DNA of 64,000 nt from Liolophura sinensis (GCF_032854445.1 NC_088295.1:46489385-46553384), one strand, 5' to 3'; positions 23,930 through 37,767 are shown, counted from the stretch's first letter. Numbers and translations are program-made. Notes: generated by a model from the sequence alone, not told the origin.

Positions 23930-24776
23930 ACATGTACATGTAGTCACAGTAGGTCCTATAGAGACCTGTACATGTAGTCAAAGTAGGTCATGTAGAGACA
24001 TGTACATGTAGTCACAGGAGGTCCTATAGAAACATGCACATGCAGTCACAGTAGGTCCTATAGAGACCTGTACATGCAGTCACAGTAGGTCTTGTAGAGA
24101 CATGTACATGTAATCACAGGAGGTCCTATAGCGACCTGTATATGTAGTCACAGTAGGTCCTATAGAGACATACACATGCAGTCACAGTAGGTCCTATAGA
24201 GAGGTGTAGATGCAGTCACAGTAGGTCCTATAGAGAGGTGTAGATGCAGTCACAGTAGGTCCTATAGAGAGGTGTAGATGTAGTCACAGTAGGTCCTATA
24301 GAGACATGTACATGTAGTCACAGTAGGTCCTGTAGAGACATGTACATGTAGTCACAGTAGGTCCTATAGAGAGGTGTAGATGTAGTCACAGTAGGTCCTA
24401 TAGACATGCACATGCCCTCACTGTAGGTCCTATAGAGTCCTGTACATGCAGTAACAGTAGGTCCTATAGAGAGGTGTAGATGCAGTCACAGTAGGTCCTA
24501 TGGAGAGGTGTAGATGTAGTCACAGTAGGTCCTATAGAGACATGTACATGTAGTCACAGTAGGTCCTGTAGAGACATGTACATGTAGTCACAGGAGGCCC
24601 TATAGAGAGGTGTAGATGTAGTCACAGTAGGTCCTATAGAGAGGTGTAGATGCAGCCACAGTAGGTCCTATAGAGAGGTGTAGATGCAGTCACAGTAGGT
24701 CCTATAGAGAGGTGTAGATGCAGTCACAGTAGGTCCTATAGAGAGGTGTAGATGTAATCACAGTAGGTCCTATTAG
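23930..24776. repeat. 34-bp satellite, about 24 copies
   Basis: The unit is GTAGTCACAGTAGGTCCTAT then AGAGACATGTACAT. Two variants alternate in blocks: ACATGTACATGTAG and GGTGTAGATGCAG. Confidence 0.9.
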
Positions 24777-25339
24777 AAATCCGTTACCTAGAAGTATTCA
24801 ACTTCCCTATAGTCTCCACGACACAGTACACGTCATCTGTAGAAACACGCGCCACTTGGTGGAGAAACATGCCAACCTCTTCGGTGGAAATTGTGAACTG
24901 AATCATGGGAAATCTAACTGTAAACGGCTGCTACAAGAACTGGACACATCTTGAAACTGAAACTAGTATTTAAAAACTATGATTTCGATAATCATTGTTG
25001 GTATGCAGTTATAAACCCATTGAATATTTTTGTATTTCAAATCAACTTTAAAATGATTACTATCAAAGACATTGTTGTCCTTTTACAAAACTCTCCATTG
25101 TCGTAATTTTGTTAAGTCTGTTTCAACACAACCACATTTGGATCCCACCATCCATCATTCATTTCTGAAACATAACTGCACAAAAGAGAGAGAAAAAAAT
25201 ACATGGCTGCTCAGATAAGTCACATAAGATGGAAGTGAAGTGCCAACGAGACTAGTTATAGGGAAGTTGCATAATTCTAGGTAGTGAACTCCTGGCGCAA
25301 AAGATTCATGTAGGCTTATAAACTAGGATTATAAAAGAA

Positions 25340-25532
25340 TAGCGCAGGCGCCTCTCACCAATGTGATCCTGTGAGTGTAAGTTCAGCTTGATCACAATGA
25401 CTTCTTATCGAGCCATACATGGGGTACTGCGCTGTTTCCTGCCACCATATTGTTGGACACCATCATATATTAAAGTGAAATACACGTGAGTATGACATAA
25501 AACAACAATCAAATAAAAAATAAATAAATAAC
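25340..25532 (+). mobile_element. SINE family A, decayed forward copy
   Basis: Head remnant AGCGCAGGCGCCTCTCACC, degenerate core, and CAATCAAATAAAAAATAAATA tail. Confidence 0.7.
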
Positions 25533-25779
25533 AGAACAGTGTGAATTCTTGCATCAATAGCTGCTAGTGTGAAGAGTATATGGCCAGTTTGTTGTGTAGA
25601 ATGATGTGGTAAACAAATTAAAACACATACATCTAGGTCCTGGGCCAAAGTCAAAAATTGAAACACATCTGCAGTTAAAATGTTTTACTATGGAATGTTC
25701 AAAATTTGTACTCTTTACTGCAGAACAATGTATTAACCCACAATTTGAGTGCTTTCCTATTCTGAGTGTGATGGTTTTT

Positions 25780-25962
25780 TCAAGGGATACAGAATCTGAT
25801 TGGCTGACCGTGGAGATAGGGTTTCCTGGGTTAAACGCAACTGCCTTTGTCACGCTTGGTTAAATGTATCATACCCAAAATTCTACTTAGGCTAGGCATG
25901 GCCTGGGCTTGCCTATCTCTCACACCAGCCAATCAGAATCAATTCTGTATCCCTTAAAAGAA
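25780..25962. mobile_element. MITE-like element with ~45-bp inverted termini
   Basis: AAGGGATACAGAATCTGATT at the left pairs with AATCAATTCTGTATCCCTTA at the right, and pairing continues inward to GAGATAGG/CCTATCTC. There is no ORF inside that could be a transposase. Confidence 0.75.
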
Positions 25963-27697
25963 ATAAAACTTTAAAGGAAATAAAAAGTGTTACATGTATC
26001 CTTTGAACACTTGCAATTTATGACCTAAGTTTTAATAAGTTACTTGATATTCATACGGGCCCTGGCCGTTAATATTAAGGTCTGGTATTGTTGAATGATA
26101 AATGGGATGTATTTCAAATGATTTGCTGCACAGTAGATGTTGGCCTGTGAATTAACTCTGGTTGTGGAACGAAGTTGCACTTGAGTAAATGATGAAATGC
26201 TTTGTTACAGCTTTCAAGCCCCCTATAAGCAAACAAATGTGCCAGTGAAAAGCCAAAACCTAACATGTTTATACTTGACTGTGCAATCAAACTGCAATGG
26301 AATTATTTTCATGTTGGTTTGTCAGCTGAGAATTTCACATACTTGTATTAATACAAGTATTGATCATAATGGTTTTTGTACCAGGGTTAGATGTCTACCA
26401 CCTCACAACATCTGTGAAACAGACAGAAGTGTAAAATAAGCTGTAAATGAGCTATGTATTTATTTTGAAATGTGAAATTCTTACTGTGTTCAAAACAGGA
26501 TGAGTGTTTCACATTACATTTATATGTAGATTAAGGGGAGACAACTTTGAACTTGGAGCGCAATGTACACGCATGTAAACACCAGGTGTGATATTGTATG
26601 CAGGAGGTACAGTATACATTTACATAGTACACTGTAAAGTTTTAAAGTTTTCATGGGAACCAGATGAAGGGGTTACTTAAAATATTTGGGTCGGTAAAAT
26701 ATCCTTGCTTGCCTGTAACTAGTGAAGTTGTAGAAATTTTACCAGAAGAGACCAGACAGTTTACAGTGTTTTTTTTTTTTTTTTTTTAAAGAGGCCTGTA
26801 GGCCCATATGGGGGATTCTGTGGATATGCATGTCTGCTTCGGGAAGCATTGCATGAACTCTGTGGCCATGCAGCTTAAAAACAAATAGGCACTGCTGGAT
26901 TTGGCAGAATCTCATTATGATGTAGATGTAATCGATCTGCTGGGATTTGGGGTTGAAGGAGGGACTTTTTCCATGTGCCTACGTACAGGTTAACTGGCTG
27001 GCTACCACAGCCATCATCTCATTAAAAGAAAAATAAGAGATCCACAATTTCCATGAGATTTTGTTTCAGTTGTTATAAGCATAAAAAAACAGGGGATTAG
27101 CCTTTTTACGTAGATTCTCAACCAGGTGCAATTTGGACGATTTCAGGAAAGCTTTCCTTGTAATCTTTTAAATAAAAACACTTGACTTATATTCCAGGAT
27201 GCAGGCCTTGTTTGAGTGACACATTCTAGTGATTGCTCTAGAATGAAGCTGTGTTATTAGTTTAGTTTTGCAATTATAAATGGTACATGATTGGTCATTA
27301 TTATGCTCATTATAGTCAGTACTACCTATGCTACAGTATTAAAGCCCTGTTCACATTCACATGTACATAGCTAAAGTATCAAATGGCATACATTTAAACG
27401 CATATCATACTGATTGTATGTGTATATCCTGTAAGTGTAAAATACACGCATGTTTACCATAAGATGCTGACAATTGTAATATGACCAACAGTGGGTAACA
27501 TGGAATAAAACTGATTTCCTAAAATATTACAACATTTGCCTGATGATTTTTATTGATTTACATTGGGGGGGGGGGGGGAGGGCGGCACTGAATGCTGTAT
27601 TCATGTATACATGACTGATATAAGAGCACTTGGAGGGAACCACAAATTTTTGGCAAGTTTATATGCTGACAAACTTTTCCACATGCGATGTACGTAA

Positions 27698-27898
27698 GAG
27701 GTCTCCATGGCCTAGAGGTTAGCATGGCAGACTAGCACAATGACCCAGGTGTTTCTCACCTGTGCTCGCTGGCTTCCTCTCCGGTCTTACGTGGGAACGT
27801 CTGTTGACAACCTGCGGTTGGTCATGGGTCCCCTCGGTTCCCCCGGTCATAATGATAAGTGAATTATTCTCTGATATGGCGTAAACATTAACCACCAA
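27698..27898 (+). mobile_element. SINE family A, forward copy
   Basis: A tRNA-like head (GTCTCCATGGCCTAGAGGTT) of a different variant from the 17163 copy, then the core with short deletions and a tail without AAATAAATA. Confidence 0.75.
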
Positions 27899-28743
27899 AT
27901 ATGGAACAGGGATTGAAATTTACAAGCACGGTGAGCATTGTATAAACACGGCCATCACAGTGTGATACTGTGACTTACTGGTAATGTTCTCCAAATCAGA
28001 TCGTATCTGGTCCATCAGAATTGATGAAAAAAATTGCTACTAACTTCATTTGTATACGTAGAAATTGAGCTTGTATTTCCCCACTTCTGGTTTATTCAAC
28101 TGAAACATACAATGCTGTCTTCTCCCTTACTTACATTTTGATTTATACATCTGTATATATTAGCATCACCGTTAAATCTATTACATTATATTTACTTATT
28201 ACAAGAATGCAGTGTACCATACAATGCAAATGTCTGCCACCATCATTCTTAAAGTCTATTCTCTAATAGACTTGGGCCATTCTCAAACAGAGGTATACCT
28301 ACTGCCTCCGTTGAGATTATTGGTATCGTAGGATCGCGTAGAAAGGCGAGTGATCTCGAATGTCATTACTGTAGACTTTTTTCACTTTCAATCCAGTATG
28401 AATATATATGTTGACGTAAAATGGGTAAGTTTTTTTGGTATAAAACAGTACATGACTGATGGCAAGAAAATGTAAAACCAGGGACCATTACAATGTTTAA
28501 AGCAGAATGAAGTCTTCTTAAAGCTGGCAGTACCTGAAAAAAATAACCCATATGTAAATTCATATCTTATGAAGTGGAAAATTATCTTTCACTCTTTTAG
28601 CATTTTGGGTTTTCCTCCATTCGATGAAATATATATATACATATACATATATATAGGCCTACATAAATACCTGTGCCACAGACACCTTTTAAAAACAAGA
28701 AGATCATACTACAATTATTTAAGTACATGTGAATTCCTGACAG

Positions 28744-28792
28744 TATTTATTTAATTGACTGGTGTTTTAAGCCGTACTCCAGACGGTATTCA
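28744..28792 (-). mobile_element. SINE family A tail fragment
   Basis: TTATTTAATTGACTGGTGTT and the first bases of the core only. Confidence 0.5.
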
Positions 28793-30007
28793 CGTCTATT
28801 AAAACTTTTTACAACATATGCTTTTTCACAATCACAGAATTAAAACACAGCATTACATAAGATCTACACTCAACACCCTGAGTCAATCAACAGTGATGAG
28901 TGCTCGTGTAAAAATCAATGTGAAATATACAAACGGCCACAAATCTATCTAACAACTTCACCCCACAGAAAATTGATTTCTAGAGCTTAAGTGATAAATG
29001 TAGCTTTTGTACATTGATTATGAGCACAATTTACATATCATGTAAATCCACCTACTAGTACATGTATATAAAAAAAAAGGTATTATAAAGAGGCCCCACT
29101 GTTAATTTTATAAACTAAAATTGGAAACCAAAAATTTGCAACACTGAGGTGCAATTTTAAATGTTTATTGATTTTATTGTTGTTTAATGATACTCTCAAA
29201 CTTTTAATAAATACCTGGAAATTTTGATGTCGTCCATCTTATTTAACATTTGCAACAAAATTAAGCTTCAAATGGACCACAGCTGTTTCACTGTATAATT
29301 ATTCCCTTTTGTGGAGAAAGACAAAAAACATACTCAAAGACCTTTTTTATCTTTGCAAATATATCATGAGAATTTAACCTTTTTACTATAAAGAAATAAT
29401 ATATTATAAAACACACTGTATTTTTATTCTAGACTACACCATAATAAATGTCAAAAATAAGAGTTAAGGGACTGCATGTATCACATTTCTTTTGAAAAGC
29501 TCTTTTACTGAATCTTATGTGTTGAGATATGCCTGTATTTTCAGTACCTGGGGTTGATTCCACTTTTTTTTCTTTTTTTTTTTTCGATTTTGAAAATTTA
29601 TTTAAATTCTCAATTTCAGACTAAACGAGTTGAAACTGGGAACACTTAGTAATTGTTATGATAAGGCAAATTTATCACAGTTTCAAACCTCATAAACTAT
29701 GCATACTATCCAAGTTCTTAAATTTTGACCTAAAGTAAACCTAAAAGTTTGCCTCCTGAAGTCTAGATGTATATACGGAGGCAAATAAATGTCGTAATGA
29801 TTTTAATAAATTTTTCATGTAGGATATCATCATATCTTCCAAACTAACCTCAAAAAACCTTCTCAAATTCAATAAAGAAGTATCAGAATCAGGCAAAATG
29901 AGCAACTGATTTCATCAACCCCTGGTCCTTACTAGGCTGCCCATAGCTAACATCTCCAGTTTAACAAACACACATTCGTAGAACACTTTTATACTTTTTC
30001 ATTTCAG

Positions 30008-30223
30008 GTACTCTAATTCTTCTAAAATTTGGGACGGATATTAGTAGTGTTGAAAGCAGAATACTACATTTCTTTACCAGCCTCTTGAAAAAGATTATGA
30101 GTATGTTGTTCATTAGATGGTCTAACTATGTGAGAAGAAAGAAACTCAATATTCTTGCTACAATTACATGTATTGGCTAAAATGAGCAGACCAGGTGTCC
30201 CAAATTTTAGAAGAAATAGGGTA
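30008..30223. mobile_element. MITE-like element, TACYCTAATTCTTCTAA termini
   Basis: TACTCTAATTCTTCTAAAAT at the left mirrors ATTTTAGAAGAAATAGGGTA at the right, 216 bp overall and non-coding. The element at 63246-63446 has matching termini. Confidence 0.75.
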
Positions 30224-30713
30224 ATGTTCCACTAGCCTTCATTACGTGTAATTCTGAATCAGGAGTACCTATTGTCATTTGTGCATATGACCAATAGTTA
30301 ATTTCCTTTACTGATCTAGTCTCAGGAAACCTCATACTGTCTCGCATTACCTAGAATCCATCACGCTGCCCTGTATAAATGTCTGACAACAACAACATGT
30401 GAACACTGTAGCACTCTGTAGATTGACATGCAGGCAGGCAATTTCCTGTGTGGTAGTTCAGACACTTGACCCAATTATCACACATGGACATGTGCATGCA
30501 GGTCTACAGGTTAATTAGTCACAGTTAATTAGCCTCTGACAGGTTAAAGGCACGCTACATCTGTCTGTCCGACTTTTAACAATGCACTCACACATGAATT
30601 GTCACTCCAAAGAATGAAGAGGACGTATGTCACATTACTTCCGTTGATTTTAGTTTACAAAACATCCGCAAATTTGTTAGCTCGTACATGTTTCAGAAAG
30701 ATCTCTTCAAACA

Positions 30714-30736
30714 GCCACACACACACACACACACAT
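30714..30736. repeat. (CA)n microsatellite
   Basis: An uninterrupted CACA run of about 22 nt. Confidence 0.85.
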
Positions 30737-31383
30737 TAATACAATATACTTTCCTACAATCACAATGCACAAACATACAGCACATCTTGTTATTGCACGT
30801 AACAACGATGTACAACAGCAGGCAGTATATTTACACACCATCTCAGCATAAAACACACACAAATCCTCTTCAATTTTTTCTCGTTCCTGGTGCCTGATGT
30901 CATAGAAAACGCCATCAAGGGAGTAACCTGAGGATCTGTCTGTCGTGTTTGAACAGTCTGTTGTGTCAGTGTACAGCCCGACAAGAGTAGCTCACATGAA
31001 CCTGTCTTTTGTCTGAAATCTCATGAGGAAAAAGTCTTTTTACCTGAACAACGTCAATTATCAGCCAACCAAACTTCTGGCTGTGACACTTTGAAAAGAC
31101 TTTAACATAAGAAGGCAATGAGCAATAATAATATAACCGCGGGAACATGGCCTTTTGCGTACTCCACTCTTCTTGCTTCCAGAAATCTTGTGCGAGTGCT
31201 GTGAGGTGGTCTCTTTTAATAGTTCTGCGTTAGGAACTGCACTGCAAGTGACAAACTGGTACTCTGACTATCAGTTGAGAATTAACTGTAATAACCCCTA
31301 ACTCCAAACAATTAGCCCTTACCAATGTCAATGAATGCTGATAATACTGCTATCTGTCACCATTATTGAATGATGATAAGCCA

Positions 31384-31715
31384 TCACCAGTGAATGCTGA
31401 TAGAACCAATGTCAGTAAATGCTGACAACTTCTCTATGAGAAAATGACGAAAATTCCAGCATCTGTAAATGCTGACAACTTCTCTATGAGAAACTGACGA
31501 AAATTCCAGCATCTGTAAATGTTGAGAACTTCTCTATGAGAAAATGACAATTCCAGCATCTGTAAATGCTGACAACTTTTCCACGGGAAAATGACGACAA
31601 ATGATAAAACGATAAATGTTGACAATTCCAGCATCAGTAAATGTTGACAATTCCAGCATCAGTAAATGCTGACAATTCCAGCATCTGTAAATGTTGACAC
31701 TGTAAGTAGAGACTG
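31384..31715. repeat. ~50-bp tandem repeat with nested 26-bp unit
   Basis: The longer unit runs AATGCTGACAACTTCTCTAT, GAGAAAATGACGAAAATTCC, AGCATCTGTA. The last copies collapse to TTGACAATTCCAGCATCAGT plus AAATG. Outlying copies of AATGCTGA start from 31330. Confidence 0.8.
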
Positions 31716-32289
31716 ACAACCTCACTACGCATCGTTCACAGCTGTCAAATGCTGACAATTTCTCTATCAGTATAAATAATGGCAATTGCACCATCCGCAT
31801 ATAATGACAAAATTATCACCACTACCAAAATGGTGTCATTGCCATCAACAGGTATCACTGATGGCTTCCCCTGTCAATCAGCGTTGACTTCCACACTTGT
31901 GGTGTCTTGAAGATCGTTGAAATCACCACTCTGGCATCTTGGTTACCAATCTTGGTGAAGCAATGTCAATTTTTCCTAACAAGGTGAAAGCTAAGACTAT
32001 GTGGGACATTTGTCAACAGGTAAGTATTGTGTGAACCACTTACAGCCTTCCTCTTTCCAGGTCTACACACAAAGGCTGGAGAACGTCATGGGACAGTTAA
32101 ATGTAATTTCGTCATTAAATAAAGAACGCCACTGTCAGAATTCCTGGTTTTGATGCACCCAGTAGTCTCTGGAATTACACTCTAGGCTGTCTTCGATGTG
32201 CTAGCTCTGAAAAACATAAAAGAAATACATGTAAACTGAGATTGTACAATAGCTGATAGAATTTTGGGGAGGGGTGGGGGGAGGGGCTT

Positions 32290-32442
32290 GTTTATTTATT
32301 TATTTGACTGGAGTTTTACGCCATACTCAATAATATTTTACTTATATGACAGCAGCCAACATTTTGTTGGAGGAAACCGGGCTTGGAGAAACCCACGACC
32401 ATCCACAGGTTGTTGGCAGCCCTTCCCACACATAGGAAGGCA
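32290..32442 (-). mobile_element. SINE family A, reverse fragment
   Basis: Tail TTTATTTATTTATTTGACTG and core up to CCTTCCCACA; the tRNA head is missing. Confidence 0.8.
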
Positions 32443-33125
32443 TTTCAATGTCAATCCATGAATGTTTCAGATGGACGAGCCATCCACGAACAGCTGAAAA
32501 AGGAAGACAATGTCATGTCACATAAATCTTCAAATTTAATGACAGCCATACACACAGTGCAGCATTCTGGCATATTTTATATGTTCTATGAAATTCATAT
32601 GTGCCTAAAATAAACATATGAACAAAAGATTTGACATGTAGTCTTCAAAATCGTACGAATTGTGTTTTCATATCGGATACATAAACTTTACTGGTCAAAT
32701 TTGTTGAAGATTTAAGATAGATACTTACAAATTACAACAAATTTCACTTTAAGTTTGATGTGCAAAAAAGCAATTTCAAAAGAACAAAAAGGAATTAAAA
32801 TAATGCCATGCATGCCAACACTTGGGTGTTTATGATAAAAAATTACTCAAGCTCCAAACAAAAAGAACTTCAGTGGCCCTCTTAGGTGGATGAACCAATC
32901 AGAATTAAGCAAAATGTTTGCTTGAATAATGCTAAATTTTAGTTAAAATAGTCATTAAATTGTGAAACTTTGCCATTTACTCCACCATCCTGCAAAAGAA
33001 ACATCTTAGTAATCAGTGTCGTAAGTTGTTGACTTTCCATTATTCACTCATTTCACTTTCTCAGTGTGATGGTGTTTCATACTGTTCATTAAATATCTTT
33101 AATGAAAATCATTGCAAGGCGAGAT

Positions 33126-33264
33126 GGGCCCACTTTCACGAAACTTTGTAAATCGATTTTCTCGTAAATGACATCGCCTTATGGCATTATAACGTAGACA
33201 ACATCTTTCATGAAAAAAAAAAGATACGAGAAATTATGACTTACAACGTTTTGTGAATGTGGCC
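33126..33264. mobile_element. MITE-like element with GGGCC(A) termini
   Basis: GGGCCCACTTTCACGAAAC at the left mirrors GTTTTGTGAATGTGGCC at the right, with further internal pairing. The termini resemble the 21999-22124 element (TTTCAC plus AAA), so the two may be related. Confidence 0.65.
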
Positions 33265-34565
33265 TCTGGATCCTACATGACGTTTACATGTAAATAGAGC
33301 ATAATTTAATCATTTCTTTCAAAAATTTTTAACCCATAGTCCCCAAGAATATAGCTCATGCTCAAAATGAATAACTCGTGCAAATAAAGGTTTCTACAAA
33401 CATCCGCTCTGGCAAACCAGAAAAGCACCATGAATTCATTCGTTACAATTTGTGTCACTGACTTCTACAAACTTTCGGGTTGTCTGACAAATGAGACACC
33501 CGAACTACTAAGTAAGGAGTTACATTATTCACATAGCATTCTCTTACTTTCCCTTTCAAAGACTTTTATAGCGACTGTGCTAAACATTATCACCCAAGCA
33601 ATAAAAAGTCATGCCCCATTTTACCATAAGATGTGCAAATAAATATAAGGCATCAGAATGTATATTACATATTGCAAACATTCCAGACAGCATCCCCATT
33701 TTTAATGGCTTTCCAAAATAAAATGAAAAAATTTCAAAATCAAAAACGGAAAAATAAATAAAATTTGAACACTTCATTGTTATACGGTAAATCAACATTA
33801 CCAACTCACAAGGAGGGATCCAGCCAGTCAAAACACAGGTTTGGTTATCTCCCCTTAAAACATGAATGTTTCTTAACTTTATCTGCTTGCATTTAGTTGA
33901 AATCATCACCCTCAGAAGTGGCCGAACAATGTATGTTCAGAAGAAAATTCCGATTATAATGTGACCATTTACATTTTTACAAAGGGCTCCATGTCCACAC
34001 ATATAATAGGTTATAAACTTTTTTTTATTTCACTCTATAAAATCGAAAATTAAGTTACAAAAGTTACAAAACAGCTTCTGATCTTATCCTCATTGTATAC
34101 CATAGCATATTTAAAGAGGCTATAACAGAGATTTGGGGAAATAAATCCTTATTGGCCAAACAATTAAATTTTCTGTCTTCACCAAGAACAGCTTAAATTA
34201 TTAAATTTCACTAAATACTAAACTAATACCTGTACTATTTGCAACATTAAAATTATTCTAAGGTTTGAAAAAGTTATGATGTGGGACATGTGTAAATTCT
34301 AGGAGCTTTATTACCATATTTTATAACAGAAACAAATGCATGAATAAGGCTAATATTCTGTGAAAAATAATTATTTCGCCTATTCTAAAATAACAGCAAA
34401 AATTTGACTGGAGTTGCACTGATTGATGTTTTGCCAAAATTCTCCAGTATACATGTAGCCTATGTAACTTGATAACAAAATAAAGAGTTTAACCACTCTG
34501 CCATCATAATACATGTATACAGTGTTACTTTTTATGTACATCTGAAAGCTTACAAAATACATGTA

Positions 34566-34828
34566 TTTTTTTTTTTTTTTTTTTTTTTGATTGGTGTTTT
34601 ACACCGTACTCAAGAATATTTCACTTATACGACGGCGGCCAGCATTATGGTGGGTGGAAACCGGGCAGAGCCCGGGGGAAACCCACGACCATCCGCAGGT
34701 TGCTGGCAAACCTTCCCACGTACGGCCGGAGAGGAAGGCAGCATGAGCTGGTCTTGAACTCACAGCGACCGCATTGGTGAGAGGCTTCTGGGTCATTACG
34801 CTGCGCTAGCGCGCTAACCGACTGAGCC
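34566..34828 (-). mobile_element. SINE family A, full-length and recent
   Basis: A complete reverse copy with an intact tRNA head, flanked by a perfect 12-bp target-site duplication AAAATACATGTA (34554-34565 and 34829-34840). The tail is a pure T-run on the plus strand, unlike the AAATAAATA tails of its relatives. Confidence 0.93.
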
Positions 34829-37215
34829 AAAATACATGTAAGTGTAGAATACTACAATATTCCTCAAACCATACATTTGGGAGCCTGTTAGTCTGCATAC
34901 TCACATTTAGTATCCCTATTGAAAAAAAACAGCTTTCCCTCCACTCAGGGGAAGGCAAAGAGATTAATATGTTAAGATATATATGTATGTTTAATCACAT
35001 TCCAGTTATTAATAAAGTTACCCATTCCAAGCAAAACATTGAATGACCAAAATTATTACCATGGTCCTTTTCCAGTTGCTAGATTAAAATGAACAAAAGA
35101 TTTACAGTTTTCATCAGAGTGTGTGTATTTTTTCAGTTTCAAACAGAGATTTTATTTTATTTACTCAAGAATTCTTGACTTCATGTATGATGAACATCAG
35201 TTTATGAGCGGAGTTCCCTGATAACCCATGACCCTTCACCCAATGTACCTGACAAACGTCCTGGCTTGAAACCACAGGCCCTCGTGCCTGTCCTACATTT
35301 CTGGTCATACTACTACAATATATGTGTACTGTATATAAAGAAGAACAAGGTTGGAAACAATGTTTTGCCGATTACAGAAATAAAGTATTTCTCCGAGTTT
35401 AACACTCATCTCTACCTTGTGGTTTGTTTTACATCGCCAACAGTTTGTCCACATTATCCACAATATGGACAAAATACATCAAAATTTAACCGCCTGGCAT
35501 TCTGGGACAGAGTCGACAGAACAAAATGGCGCAGCATCCAGATAAAGCACTAATCTATTTTTGATGGATCTGATGGATTCTGTCCAGGTGGTGGATATTT
35601 CCAACAAATTACAGGCTGCTTGAGGCTCACAGGACACCATGATGTACAGATGAGTGTAAAATGCTTTATTTCTAAAATCGGTAAAACTTTGTTTCCGACC
35701 ATGTCATTCTTTATATATTCAGTACACTTACAGTAGTATGACTGGGCCTATAGGATTGATACAACGGCCTGTGCTGTAAACCTAAAGCCCCAGCAAGAAA
35801 CTGCATGAATGCCTGCAAGCTTAATGATCAGGATGGGATCAGTTGTGGTGGGAAAGCTTTGACCGCAAAACCAGAGAGTTATGTGATGCTGTAAACAGGA
35901 TCATTTCATTTAATACTGGTGTCAAGAAATTTGTTCAGACACAAGAAACCTAACACACTCTTTAGACAACAAGGAAGTTCTCTCATCACAATTCTTTTAA
36001 AAGGACCAAGTGTTTAAGATCACATATTCCTCCCATGAAGGCTTCATGTTGTCTAAGCCAAATTGTAAAAACATTATTTTCTGATTAAAAATATTGTCAA
36101 ATTGTCATAATCCTTACTTGGAATATTGACAGACACCTCAAAAACAACAAAAAAAAAAATAACCTGTTTCAGCAAAACAAACACTCGTGTGTCACACAAG
36201 GCTTGTGTCTTGATCAGACAAGTCCAGCTTGAACTGTTAATGTGTGAGTTTGATTGTTTGTAGATAGTTAACAGCACCGTCTCCCCATCTACTGATTCAT
36301 GTGGTTTTGAAGCTACAATGTACCAAAGCATCGTCTTATCCATTTGTGGCACAAAATCACCACTTTAAAATTCAATATGGATGGTTATATACTAGAATGG
36401 TAGTTATCCAAAATCAGATATAGAAACCATCTGAATTATGACTCTCAAGTGGCACAGGATGTTATTAACTGCAAAAATAACAACACAGGCATTAGATTTT
36501 TCTTAAATACACAAATTCTCATTGTGTCCCGAAAGAAGGTATCTCTCCCAAGATGGGTAAAAATCAGGCAGTATCAAGTGAAATTTTGCCATCTGTGACA
36601 AACTGTATCAGTTTTGCATCTTGACATTGATTTCATTTACATTTAAATTCTACACTTTTCCGTACTTGAAATTAATCTAATGCTACTCTACAAACAGTTC
36701 CGAAGGTAGCCCTGGTATACCTGCAACGCAGGTGAGCAGCACTACTATACCCCAAAATGGCCACTTCACAGCACAGACAGAAATAACCGTGTTGTGATAA
36801 CCTCAAAACATCAAAACCTGCATTTTTTTTAGCAGAAATGTAACCTGTTACACATAGAGGATGTAGATCTCTGCACAAAGAATTACCATGGTGATGTCAG
36901 GCCTAAAGTACTGCTCAGCCACCATGGTGGTTTTCTGAACATCAGGGTCTGAGCATCTCATACAACAGACAAACAGCTCTCGCAAAGGTGAAATCAATTT
37001 ACTTCACTCTAGTGTTCTACACCTTGCTTTAACAGGCTATCCTTGAAAACACTTCTTGACTCTTCTTTGTTGGGTGTAAACCAACCCTACCAGAACAAAT
37101 AGGTTAGGATGGATGGCAATTCTATTTTTTTTTGTCTTCTGGCTAATGAAGAAGTTTTTAAAGAAATTACCAGAGGGAGAAGAACAAACCACCAACCAAA
37201 ATAAGAAAAATAACT

Positions 37216-37221
37216 TTTATT
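37216..37221 (-). terminator. Candidate polyadenylation signal of the GT7 gene
   Basis: AATAAA on the minus strand, about 550 nt after the stop codon. An ATTAAA lies slightly closer (37284-37289). Neither can be confirmed without transcripts. Confidence 0.3.
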
Positions 37222-37767
37222 CAAAAAATCTTTAGAATGGGCTGTTTTTGAAGGGTCAGTCAGGTAATACCCTGTGAAAATATTTTAATGACGGCCTTAC
37301 AATTATATCACGTAATGATCTTCATTCCGGAAACAGAAAGGGAAGGTGGGAACCTGGGAAGAACAGTTCTACTATACTTTTATAAAACAAAGACTCAGAG
37401 ATTAACACACAGCCTAAACTACGATAGTTCAACTTGGTTGATTTTCTAAAAAGCTTGCCCTTTTCAGGTTTAGGTTTAGGTTTCAACCCTCAACTGTCAT
37501 CAAAAGATCAGTTTTATGTACTAGTTTTTGTTCAGCCATCCATTAGAAACTCCTCTGAAACACATCTAACTCCAGTCCAAACTGTCCAACTGACAAACAC
37601 TTAGAAATACAAAACTTAATAAGGCTTTTGAAATCACCAAAAGAGTTTTCAATGACATTTCACGGAAAATGCATGACACTTCTGCAAAGGAGTCACCTTG
37701 AACACTCTCTGTAAAAATGTCATTCGATAGGTTACCGAAAAAATAAGAATGCTCAATGCTTCTACAC

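Larger units (their letters stand above)
20924..37767. other. Intergenic region between convergent POPDC and GT7 genes
   Basis: About 17 kb including both 3' UTRs. Recognisable content is satellites at 22741-23300, 23930-24776 and 31384-31715, MITE-like elements (21999, 25780, 30008, 33126) and SINE copies (25340, 27698, 28744, 32290, 34566). The remaining stretches (21000-21950, 26000-27690, 28800-30000, 30230-31380, 32450-33120, 33270-34550 and 34850-37760) are AT-rich with only short chance ORFs. I see no gene in them. Confidence 0.75.

Noticed and set aside
23930-24776. CRISPR array
   Set aside because: The repeats are head-to-tail satellite units with no unique spacers, in a eukaryotic context.
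37465-37485. Telomere-like TTTAGG repeats
   Set aside because: Only two to three units (GGTTTAGGTTTAGG), too short to be an interstitial telomere.
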